A DNA stretch of 39,402 bases from Ignavibacteria bacterium (GTDB lineage Bacteria; Bacteroidota; Ignavibacteria; SZUA-365): contig JADKJW010000021.1 in assembly GCA_016720835.1 (NCBI GenBank), positions 1-39,402 on the forward strand. The letters run 5' to 3'. This document shows, in pieces, positions 23,276 to 30,829 of the stretch. The notes below the pieces were generated by a model. The model was given only the letters and a program-made list of their open reading frames with translations. It was not told the origin of the DNA and did not search any database. A program made the position numbers and the translations under genes. Every line of letters starts with the position of its first letter. Within the stretch, counting starts at the first letter, position 1.

Positions 23276-24034
23276 ATGGACGCCTCGCTGTTTTCCGACC
23301 GACTGCACAGCCTGCTCGAACGGGCTGATTCCATTGCGGTGCTGACGGGTGCCGGGGTGTCGGCGGAAAGCGGCGTGCCGACGTTCCGCGATCCGGGCGG
23401 ACTGTGGTCCCGGTTCAAGCCCGAGGAGCTGGCGAACGTGGATGCCTTCATGCGCAATCCCGATCTCGTGTGGGAATGGTACACCTACCGCCGCGAGCTG
23501 ATCGCGGGAGTGCAGCCGAATCCCGGTCACGTTGCACTCGCGGAAATGCAGACGCTGATCCCGGACTTCACGCTCGTCACGCAAAACGTGGACAACCTCC
23601 ATCAGCGCGCGGGCAGCACGGACGTCGTCGAGCTGCACGGCAACATCGAACGCAGCTTCTGCATGGACTGCCGTGCGACCGTCGACAAGATCGACCTGCC
23701 CGCGTCGAAGGCCGTGCCCCGCTGCGCCCATTGCGGCGGGCTCATCCGCCCCGGTGTGGTATGGTTCGGCGAGATGCTGCCGGACGCACAGTTGCGGCGG
23801 GCCTCCGACGCGGCAGCGCGCTGCCAGCTCTTTCTCAGCATCGGTACCTCGGGTGAAGTCTACCCCGCGGCGCAGCTCCCCGGCCTTGCGCGCGAACACG
23901 GCGCCTGGGTCGTCGAGATCAATCCCCGTCCGTCCTCGATCGCGCACCGCATGCACGAGTGCATCGAAGCGCCGTCGGGCGTGGTCCTTCCGCTGCTTGT
24001 GGACGTTTTCCGGCGGTCGCGGTTGTCGGCGTGA
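23276..24034 (+). CDS. cobB: NAD-dependent protein deacylase, class III sirtuin
   Basis: 252 residues. Sirtuins remove acyl groups from lysines using NAD. The Rossmann motif GAGVSAESGVPTFRDPGG (residues 25-42), TQNVDNLHQRAG (102-113) and catalytic His121 in ELHGN are present. The zinc site is formed by Cys129, Cys132, Cys150 and Cys153. Tyr69 and Arg72 in EWYTYRREL match the Tyr-x2-Arg pair that defines SIRT5/CobB-type desuccinylases and demalonylases, so negatively charged acyl groups are the likely preferred substrates. It starts with CACCCCCATG and has no Shine-Dalgarno sequence. The neighbouring pyruvate kinase, a known lysine-acylation target in other bacteria, may be only coincidental. 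Confidence 0.9.
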   Translation: MDASLFSDRLHSLLERADSIAVLTGAGVSAESGVPTFRDPGGLWSRFKPEELANVDAFMRNPDLVWEWYTYRRELIAGVQPNPGHVALAEMQTLIPDFTLVTQNVDNLHQRAGSTDVVELHGNIERSFCMDCRATVDKIDLPASKAVPRCAHCGGLIRPGVVWFGEMLPDAQLRRASDAAARCQLFLSIGTSGEVYPAAQLPGLAREHGAWVVEINPRPSSIAHRMHECIEAPSGVVLPLLVDVFRRSRLSA

Positions 24035-24060
24035 ATGTGCGCGGATTGTGCAATTGAAGG

Positions 24061-24155
24061 ACGCGGGGACGCGGGGACACGGGGACGCGGAGACACGGAG
24101 ACACGGAGACGCGGGGACACGGGGACACGGAGACACGGAGACGCGGAGACGCGAG
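24061..24155 (+). repeat. 8-bp minisatellite ACRCGGRG, 12 copies
   Basis: Twelve adjacent units: ACGCGGGG, ACGCGGGG, ACACGGGG, ACGCGGAG, ACACGGAG (x2), ACGCGGGG, ACACGGGG, ACACGGAG (x2), ACGCGGAG and a last 7-base copy. Only two positions vary, both purine-to-purine, in three or four combinations. The array starts 26 bases after the sirtuin stop. Open frames across it encode PRVPASP/RLRVSVSP-like peptides and are not genes. Confidence 0.93.
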
Positions 24156-24174
24156 TCGAGAGAGATGTTCACGC

Positions 24175-24365
24175 AATCACCTGTTCACCTTCAACCTTCC
24201 ACCATTCACCCCTCGGCTTCGCTCGGGGCAGGAATCACGATTCACCATTCATTCACTACTCACGATTCTCCATTCACGATTCACCATTCACCCCTCGGCT
24301 TCGCTCGGGGCAGGCATCACGATTCACTACTCACGATTCACCATTCACGATTCACGACTCACGCA
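24175..24365 (+). repeat. CACGATTCACC repeats with two CCCCTCGG...CGGGG palindromes
   Basis: The stretch upstream of pyk is built from CACGATTCACCATTCAC words and includes two copies of the palindromic element CCCCTCGGCTTCGCTCGGGG (24209-24228 and 24291-24310), each followed by CAGG(A/C)ATCACGATTCA. The whole 44-bp block is a direct repeat with an 82-bp period. It ends CGCACCCCC directly at the pyk ATG. Both palindromes can form hairpins in the pyk leader if transcription starts upstream. Confidence 0.85.
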
Positions 24366-24370
24366 CCCCC

Positions 24371-25786
24371 ATGAGAAGAACAAAGATCATCGCAACCATC
24401 GGTCCGGCATCGGCCGGCGTCGAGATGCTGACGGAACTCATCAACGCGGGCATGGATGTCGCGCGCCTCAATTTTTCGCACGGCACACACGAGGAGCACG
24501 AGCAGATGATCGCCGATATCCGCGCCGCGGCGGAAAAATGCGGGAAATCGGTGGCCATCCTCCTCGATCTGCAGGGACCGAAAATCCGCACGGGCGACGT
24601 CGAGAACAACGCCGTGCCGCTCGAGGACGGCGCGACGCTGATCATCACCGCCGACGACGTGCCCATGGGCAACGCGCAGCGCGTCGGCACGACGTACCCT
24701 GATCTGGTCCGAGATGTGCGCGCCGGCCAGACGATACTGCTCGACGACGGCTACCTGATCCTGCGCATCACCGCCGTGCAGGGCAACGACATCGTCACGA
24801 CGGTGATCAAGGGCGGCGTGCTCAAGAACCACAAGGGCATCATCGTGCCGGGCGCGACGATCACCGCCCCGGCCATCAGCCAGAAGGATCTCGACGACGT
24901 GCGCTTCGGGCTCGACCGCGGCATCGACCTCGTGGCGATGTCGTTCGTCTCCTCCGAACGCGACATCATCGAACTGCGCTCCGCGATGCGGGTGTTCGGC
25001 CGCACCGTACCGGTGATCGCGAAGCTCGAGCGCGCCGAGGGCATCGGCGACATCGAGGACATCGTGCGCGAGGCGGACGCCGTCATGGTGGCACGCGGCG
25101 ACCTCGGTCTCGAGATGCCCGCCGAACAGGTGCCCGTCCTGCAGAAACGCATCATCTCGCGGTGCAATTTCTACGGGAAACCCGTCATCACCGCAACGCA
25201 GATGCTCGAGTCGATGATCGAGAATCCGCGCCCCACTCGCGCCGAAGCGAGTGACGTGGCGAATGCCGTCATCGACGGCACGGACTGCGTGATGCTCAGC
25301 GGCGAAACGAGCGTGGGCCGCTATCCCGTTGAGGCGGTGCGCACCATGGATCGCATCGTGCGCACGGCCGAGGAGCACTTCCCTCCGAATCCTCCCCAGT
25401 CCGACGTTCCCACCGATGAGCGCCACAACGTGGCCGATGCCGTCGGCCGGGCCTGCTGCGTCATCGCCGCGCAGATCCATGCGGCGGCCATCGTGCCCGT
25501 CACCTCTTCGGGAGGAGAGGCGCGCATCATCGCGAAGTACCGGCCATCCGTGCCGATTCTCGCGTTGACCGATTCGGATGAGGTGATGCGGCAACTGGCG
25601 CTCGTCTGGGGCGTCTGCGCGCATCGCATCCCGCACATCGCCGATCACAGCGACCTTCTCACCGAGGTGGTCAACACGCTGCTCGAACGCAAGCTCCTCA
25701 ACGAGGGCGACCACGCCGTCCTCACCGCCGGCACGCCGTTTCGCAACCGCGTCCCGACGAACATGCTGCGGGTGGTGCGGTTGTGA
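24371..25786 (+). CDS. pyk: Pyruvate kinase
   Basis: 471 residues, the usual length. It transfers phosphate from phosphoenolpyruvate to ADP in the last step of glycolysis, in the cytoplasm. Features in order: TKIIATIGPAS, MDVARLNFSHG, LDLQGPKIRTG, B-domain DDGYLILRI, VIAKLERAEGI (catalytic Lys), VMVARGDLGLEM, KPVITATQMLESM, MLSGETSVGRYPVEAVRTM, and a C-terminal allosteric-type domain (VTSSGGEARIIAKYRPSVPI). ATG 24371 matches the family N-terminus. It is preceded directly by CGCACCCCC and the intergenic repeats, with no Shine-Dalgarno sequence. It is convergent with the TPR kinase gene; the 124-bp gap carries degenerate GTGACGCGGAGAAGCGG repeats. Confidence 0.96.
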   Translation: MRRTKIIATIGPASAGVEMLTELINAGMDVARLNFSHGTHEEHEQMIADIRAAAEKCGKSVAILLDLQGPKIRTGDVENNAVPLEDGATLIITADDVPMGNAQRVGTTYPDLVRDVRAGQTILLDDGYLILRITAVQGNDIVTTVIKGGVLKNHKGIIVPGATITAPAISQKDLDDVRFGLDRGIDLVAMSFVSSERDIIELRSAMRVFGRTVPVIAKLERAEGIGDIEDIVREADAVMVARGDLGLEMPAEQVPVLQKRIISRCNFYGKPVITATQMLESMIENPRPTRAEASDVANAVIDGTDCVMLSGETSVGRYPVEAVRTMDRIVRTAEEHFPPNPPQSDVPTDERHNVADAVGRACCVIAAQIHAAAIVPVTSSGGEARIIAKYRPSVPILALTDSDEVMRQLALVWGVCAHRIPHIADHSDLLTEVVNTLLERKLLNEGDHAVLTAGTPFRNRVPTNMLRVVRL

Positions 25787-25910
25787 GTCGACACGTGAGT
25801 GCGTGAATCTTTTCATGTGACGCGGAGAAGCGGTGACGCGGTCCTGCCTGCCGATCCGGAGCGTGCTCACCGAATTTCGTGACAGGCACGAGCGAAGGTG
25901 AGGACGCGCA

Positions 25911-28210
25911 TCACCGAGGCAGCGTGATGAGGAATTCCGTGCCGCGGCCTTCCGTGCTCTCAACCGCGATGGCTCCTCCATGACCGTTCACGATGATGTC
26001 GTGACTGATGGAGAGGCCCAGGCCGGTCCCTTCGCCTGTCGGTTTCGTCGTGAAGAACGGCTCGAAAATCTTGGAGCGCGCGCCTTCGGGTATGCCGGTT
26101 CCGTTATCCGCGATGCGGATCTGAATCGATGCACCCTTCACGACCGTGGATACCGTGAGCATGGGTTTCCATTCGAGATCCCTGCCGTCCATGGCCGCGC
26201 GGAGCGCGTCGAACCCGTTGGAACAGATGTTGAGGAACACGCGTGTGACATCCGGCGACACGAGGTCCGCCTTTGGCTGTGACGGGTCGAAGCGCTTTTC
26301 GATGCCGAACATGCAGTCCGGAAAACGCGCGCGCATGCCGTGCCATGCGAGCTGCACCGCATCCTCGAGGAGGGTATTCACATCCGCGCGCTGTTTCTCC
26401 GTCGACCCGCCCCTGGCATGAAGCATCATGCTCCGCACGATGGAATCGGCGCGGCGGCCGTGCTCGTGGATTTTCGCCGTGCTCTGCGCGAGTTCCTCGA
26501 GGAGGTCGTCACAATTCTCTCCGGCGGTGAGACGTTCGCGAAGCTCCGGAACAAGCTCCACTCCAACGGCCGCGAAGTTGGTGATGAAATTGAGCGGGTT
26601 CTTTATTTCGTGCGCGATGCCGGCGGTCATCTGGCCGAGTGATGCCATTTTCTCGTTGTGAATCAGCTGCTGCTGCGTGTTCCGAAGATTCGTGAGCGTC
26701 GCGGCCAACTGTTCGCTCAGCCGCTTGCGCGACCGATAGCGCTGGAAGATGACTGCGACCAGGATCGCGAGCGACGCGGCGCCGCCGAGAAGCATGTTCC
26801 GGAGAAGGGCGGCACCGCGCAGTTCGCTTTCGCGCAAGGCGTTGTCTTTCGAGAGCAGTACCACATCCTGTTCCCGTCTTGCGCCGACGGCCTGCTCGCG
26901 CGCAAGGTCCGCCTCCGTCCTGGAGAGCACCAGCGTTTTCTTCTCCTGCTCCACCGCGAGGAGCTGCAATCGCTGGCGCTGCTGGACTGCCTCGATCGCG
27001 CGACGGCGCAGTTCGAGCTGCTGCAGGGACCGGTCCTTTTCGAGCAGCGCGATCTCCTGCCGGTTTTTCTCCGATTCGTAGCGGGCGCTCATCTCCTCGA
27101 TTTTCTGCGCCGTGCCGAGGGTCACGAGGCTGTCGGACAGGCGGCCATACTGCGAGGCCATCGTCCATGCCTTCTGCCAGTCCTGCATTTTCACGCTCAA
27201 CTCCTCCGATCTCCGCAGCGCTTCCTTTCGCGCCTCGGCCATGCCGCCATGCATGTTGGGTGCGTTGAAGAGCACGATGCTCGAGTCGAGGAGCGTGGAC
27301 GCCGTTCCCAGATCGCCCTGGGCTTCGGCGAGAAGAGACGACACGGCGTAGCACATCCCGATGTACACGGGATCCTCCGTCACGCGCGCATTCTCCATCG
27401 CGAGCGCCAGATGCGCCCGCGCGTCGTCAAAGTGCTTCATCTCCATGTCCAGGCGGCCCAGACTCGTGTAGGTGCTCGCAAGCGCGTAGGGTTCCTTGTC
27501 CTTGTTGAACACCTGCAGCACGCGCTCGAAGATGATGCGCGCGGAGTCCAGGTTCTTCTCGTCCCGGTACACCTGCGCGAGGTTCAGCTCGAAATTTGTG
27601 GCATTCCGATCCCGGCCGATGGATTTGAGGATGCGGATGCTTTCGATCAGGCAGACCTTCGCGTCCACCAATTGATTCATGCCCGCATAGATGGCGTACA
27701 TGGCGTACAGGAGCCACCCTTCGTTCTTGCCGTCTCCGAGCTCATGGGCGCGCGCGGTATTGCGCTTCGCCAGAACGAGGGCACGATCATACAGCTTCTG
27801 TTGACGCAGCGCCTGTATTATCGAGATGGCGACTTCGAGCGCATTGCTCTTCAGGCCGGCCTGTTCATACACATCGTAACTGTCCTGAAAGTGCTCCAGC
27901 GCATGCGTGTCGTCATTGCGCAGGGAATAATAGATTCCGAGGCACTTGAGCGACATGCCGATTCCGGGCTTGTCGTTCAACGAGCGCGCCAGGGCAAGCG
28001 CATCCGTTGCATGCCGCCGCATCCGTTCATTGTCCGTGGCGCGGAGACCGAATGCTATGCGCGTCAGCAGCGCACGCGGGAGGTATCGGCCTTGGTCCCC
28101 GCCAGCAGCGCCTCGAGACTGTCCGCTTGCGCCTGCTGCCCCGCGGCAGGCTCAGGCACAAACGACAACAACGCGCAGAAAACGCCTGCGATCATGATTC
28201 CGTGTTTCAT
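25911..28210 (-). CDS. TPR sensor histidine kinase (frameshift near the 5' end)
   Basis: About 766 residues after one base is restored. The start (ATG 28208-28210) gives a signal peptide, MKHGIMIAGVFCALLSFVPE, then QADSLEALLAGTKADTSRV. A stop at 28064-28066 follows, and the frame resumes at LTRIAFGLRATDNERMRR. The change lies in 28065-28075. The periplasmic part is built of TPR repeats; a coiled coil (SARYESEKNRQEIALLEKDR, RRRAIEAVQQRQRLQLL) leads to one transmembrane helix (MLLGGAASLAILVAVIF). Then come a HisKA domain with phospho-His in GIAHEIKNPLNF, and HATPase motifs N (NICSNGFDALRA), G1 (ADNGTGIPEG), F (FEPFFTTKP) and G2 (GTGLGLSIS). No regulator gene is adjacent, so its partner is unknown. 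A promoter is at 28379-28407. Confidence 0.85.
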
Positions 28211-28584
28211 GCCCTTCGTTCCTCCCGACGGAAAACGAACTGTTTCCCGCCGATTGAAGCCGCCATGGCGGAAGGCTGCGGAACTTCGCGCTCCCGCTCC
28301 AGAATACCTTCCAAAAAATGGAATCTATCTTGTGAAACTGAGACGAGAATGGACAGGATATGGGCGGATTGGAACGAAAATGTATCCTGATCTCGACCGA
28401 AAGTCAAGAAGCGGCAGTGCCCCGCCGTACGCTCGAACTGCTCGCAACGATTTGTCGCCTGAACGTCGACGATCAACAGCTGAACCTTTTCATATGTATT
28501 CGTGAAATAATTCCGTATTTTAGTGATCCGACTTCGTTCCACTCGGTTATCAAACACGCACATACACAACGGAGATACACGGCA
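28211..28584. other. Divergent intergenic region, kinase and carboxylase promoters
   Basis: A 374-bp gap between divergent genes. It holds the minus-strand promoter at 28379-28407 and a leader of about 160 bases for the kinase. On the plus side an AT-rich patch (28490-28525, with TATTTT at 28516) precedes the carboxylase gene and may be its promoter, but I see no good -35 element. No ORF here looks coding. Confidence 0.4.
28379..28407 (-). promoter_or_regulatory. Sigma70-like promoter for the TPR kinase
   Basis: On the minus strand, TTGACT (28402-28407), a 17-bp spacer and TACATT (28379-28384). The -35 element is the same as for the collagen-like gene, and the -10 the same as for the OmpA gene. 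Confidence 0.55.
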
Positions 28585-30129
28585 ATGTCGTTTTCCCAGA
28601 AGATGAAGGACTTCTTCTCCAAGCGCACCACGGTTCAGAAGGGAGGAGGCGACAAGGCGCTCGAGAAGCAGGTTGCCATGGGCAAGCTCACCGCGCGCGA
28701 CCGCATCATGACGCTGCTCGACAAGGATTCCTTCCACGAGTACGACCTGTTCGTCGAGCACAAGTGCCAGGACTTCGACATGGGCAAGAAGTCGCTGGCC
28801 GCCGACGGCGTCATCACCGGCACCGGAAAGATCAGCGGACACCCGGTCTGCATTTTCGCGCAGGACTTCACGGTGGCGGGCGGCTCGCTCGGCCTCATGC
28901 ACGCGAAAAAAATCACGAAAATCATGGATCACGCGATGAAGCTGGGCATCCCGCTCATCGGCATCAACGATTCAGGCGGCGCCCGCATCCAGGAAGGCGT
29001 CAACTCGCTGGCCGGCTACGGCGAGATCTTCTACCGCAACACGCTGGCCTCGGGCGTCATCCCGCAGATCTCCGTCATCCTCGGCCCCTGCGCCGGCGGC
29101 GCGGTGTACTCCCCCGCCCTGACGGATTTCGTGTTCGTGGTCGACAACATCTCGAAGATGTTCATCACCGGACCGGAGGTCATCAAGACCGTGCTCGGCG
29201 AGGAGATCTCGATGGAGGATCTTGGCGGCGCGAAAGTGCACACCACCATCACGGGAAACGCGCATTTCTTCGCGAAGAGCGAAATCGAGTGCTTCGATCA
29301 GATCAAGAAGCTCGTCACCTTCATCCCGTGGAACAACCGCAAGAAGGCCGACAACTTCCCGCCGAAGCTGCCGCGCGCCAGTTTTGAAATCGAGAAGATC
29401 ATTCCCGCCGATCCCTCGCAGCCGTACGACATTCGCAACGTCATCAAATCGCTGAGCGACGACTCCGACTTCTTCGAAATCCAGGAGCACTGGGCCGCGA
29501 ACATCGTCATCGGCTTCGCGCGCATGAACGGCATCACCATCGGGGTTGTGGGCAATCAGCCGCTCGTGCTGGCGGGCGTGCTGGATGTCGATTCATCGGA
29601 CAAGGCGGCGCGCTTCATCCGCTTCTGCGACGCCTTCAACATCCCGCTCCTCACGCTCGTCGATCTCCCCGGATACCTGCCGGGCGTGGATCAGGAACAC
29701 GCGGGCGTCATCCGCCACGGCGCCAAGCTGCTGTACGCATACAGCGAGGCCTCGGTGCCGAAAGTCACCGTCATCCTGCGCAAGGCCTACGGCGGCGGCT
29801 ACATCGCCATGTGCTCCCGGCATCTGGGCGCGGATTTCGTCTTCGCGTGGCCGACCGCCGAAATCGCGGTGATGGGTCCCGAAGGCGCCGCGAACATCAT
29901 CTTCCGCGCCGAGATCGCGGGCGCCGCCGATCCGAACGCCATGCGCAAGCAGAAGGTGGCCGAGTACACCGAAAAATTCGCGAACCCGTACATCGCCGCG
30001 GCCAACGGGCATGTGGACGCGGTCATTGCGCCGAAGGAGACGCGCGAGTACGTGATCCATGCGATCGAAATCAGCGAACACAAATCCGATCCCCGTCCAC
30101 GCAAGAAACACGGCATTCCGCCGTTCTGA
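28585..30129 (+). CDS. Acyl-CoA carboxylase/decarboxylase beta (carboxyltransferase) subunit
   Basis: 514 residues of the propionyl-CoA carboxylase beta/methylmalonyl-CoA decarboxylase alpha family. It moves carboxyl groups between biotin and an acyl-CoA. Key segments are GKLTARDRIMTLLDKDSF, FAQDFTVAGGSLGLMHAKKI, the first oxyanion loop GINDSGGARIQEGVNSLAGY, GPCAGGAVYSPALTDF, FITGPEVIKTV, the C-terminal loop LVDLPGYLPGVDQEHAGVIR, and RKAYGGGYIAMCSRHLGADF. The ATG at 28585 has CGGAG 10-14 bases upstream. The biotin carrier gene follows after 3 bases. No biotin carboxylase subunit is in the window, so either it is encoded elsewhere (carboxylase) or the pair belongs to a Na+-pumping decarboxylase. 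Confidence 0.92.
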   Translation: MSFSQKMKDFFSKRTTVQKGGGDKALEKQVAMGKLTARDRIMTLLDKDSFHEYDLFVEHKCQDFDMGKKSLAADGVITGTGKISGHPVCIFAQDFTVAGGSLGLMHAKKITKIMDHAMKLGIPLIGINDSGGARIQEGVNSLAGYGEIFYRNTLASGVIPQISVILGPCAGGAVYSPALTDFVFVVDNISKMFITGPEVIKTVLGEEISMEDLGGAKVHTTITGNAHFFAKSEIECFDQIKKLVTFIPWNNRKKADNFPPKLPRASFEIEKIIPADPSQPYDIRNVIKSLSDDSDFFEIQEHWAANIVIGFARMNGITIGVVGNQPLVLAGVLDVDSSDKAARFIRFCDAFNIPLLTLVDLPGYLPGVDQEHAGVIRHGAKLLYAYSEASVPKVTVILRKAYGGGYIAMCSRHLGADFVFAWPTAEIAVMGPEGAANIIFRAEIAGAADPNAMRKQKVAEYTEKFANPYIAAANGHVDAVIAPKETREYVIHAIEISEHKSDPRPRKKHGIPPF

Positions 30130-30132
30130 GCC

Positions 30133-30450
30133 ATGGAAGACACCCCCGATTTCCGGAAGCTGGTGATCGACGACACCGCCTACCAGACCCTGCACACCAC
30201 CAAGTTTTCGAAGCGCAAGGCGTACGCGCCTCCCGATCCGAACAAGATCCTCGCCTTCATCCCCGGCATCATTCTGAAAATCCATGTGACGGCGGGCCAG
30301 CGGGTGAAATGGGGCGACAGCCTCCTCATCCTCGAAGCCATGAAAATGAAGAACGACCTGACCACCCCGCGCGACGGCGTGATCAAGACGATACACGTGC
30401 AGCCGGGGCAGATGGTCACGAAGCATCAGCTGCTCGTCGAGTTCGAATAG
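30133..30450 (+). CDS. Biotin carboxyl carrier protein
   Basis: 105 residues. The C-terminal 70 residues are a biotinyl/lipoyl domain: ILAFIPGIILKIHVTAGQRV, the biotinylation motif EAMKMKN (Lys71), and a second half GVIKTIHVQPGQMV. The N-terminal about 35 residues (DFRKLVIDDTAYQTLHTTKF) are typical of stand-alone carriers of acyl-CoA carboxylases or decarboxylases. It starts 3 bases after the beta-subunit stop and should form a working complex with it. A terminator follows at 30476. Confidence 0.9.
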   Translation: MEDTPDFRKLVIDDTAYQTLHTTKFSKRKAYAPPDPNKILAFIPGIILKIHVTAGQRVKWGDSLLILEAMKMKNDLTTPRDGVIKTIHVQPGQMVTKHQLLVEFE

Positions 30451-30475
30451 CCGCGCCACCTGCGCCGATCTGAAT

Positions 30476-30507
30476 CCGGGCGTGCCGTCATCGACACGCC
30501 CGGTTTT
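30476..30507 (+). terminator. Rho-independent terminator after the carboxylase operon
   Basis: A perfect 9-bp GC-rich stem (CCGGGCGTG at 30476-30484, CACGCCCGG at 30495-30503) with a 10-base loop and a following TTTT run (30504-30507), 25 bases after the carrier stop codon. Confidence 0.85.
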
Positions 30508-30790
30508 GTTGACAAGACGCTCCTGCAGTGTCAGCAAGCCGAGGTTCGTTTCCTGTCCCGCGTTCACTTCCACGGTCTGCGCGATGAAGAGGAGGCCGGG
30601 AATGTCGACGACGCGCGCCGAATACTGTCCATGCATGGCGGGCGGAATCTGCACAGAGTTCCATCATACCGATGGACCCGATATCCTTCAGCGTTGCAGT
30701 TACTCGGCCAGACGTCACAGGTACTCGGGGAAATCCCCGCTTGCTCATTGGGGGCTGTGCGGGTGGCTGCGCGCACATACCTTTCGGCAT
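30500..30790 (-). pseudogene. Possible remnant of a secreted beta-domain gene
   Basis: On the minus strand, one frame reads GRVTATLKDIGSIGMMEL and the next PPAMHGQYSARVVDIPGLLF, then FIAQTVEVNAGQETNLGLL. This resembles a carboxypeptidase-regulatory/PEGA-like beta domain with a frame change near 30650. There is no proper stop codon before the carboxylase operon terminator and no clear start. Otherwise the 30508-30829 interval holds only the Shine-Dalgarno sequence (GGGAGG) of the metalloprotease gene. Could also be chance. Confidence 0.25.
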
Positions 30791-30829
30791 TCTTCCGAAA
30801 TCATTTGCACATCCCATGGGAGGGACACG

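Noticed and set aside
23860..24176. Minus-strand frames reading RLRVSVSP/PRVPASP repeats
   Set aside because: Simple read-through of the 8-bp minisatellite into the sirtuin antisense strand.
23276..25786. A functional sirtuin-pyruvate kinase regulatory operon
   Set aside because: The genes are separated by 336 bp of repeats, and no shared promoter or conservation can be shown from this sequence alone.
24359..25981. 540-codon minus-strand frame opposite pyruvate kinase
   Set aside because: Antisense of a clear pyk gene; His/Asp/Arg-rich composition is typical of GC-rich antisense frames.
26658..28505. 615-codon plus-strand frame opposite the TPR kinase
   Set aside because: Antisense shadow without ribosome site; the opposite strand has a clear histidine kinase.
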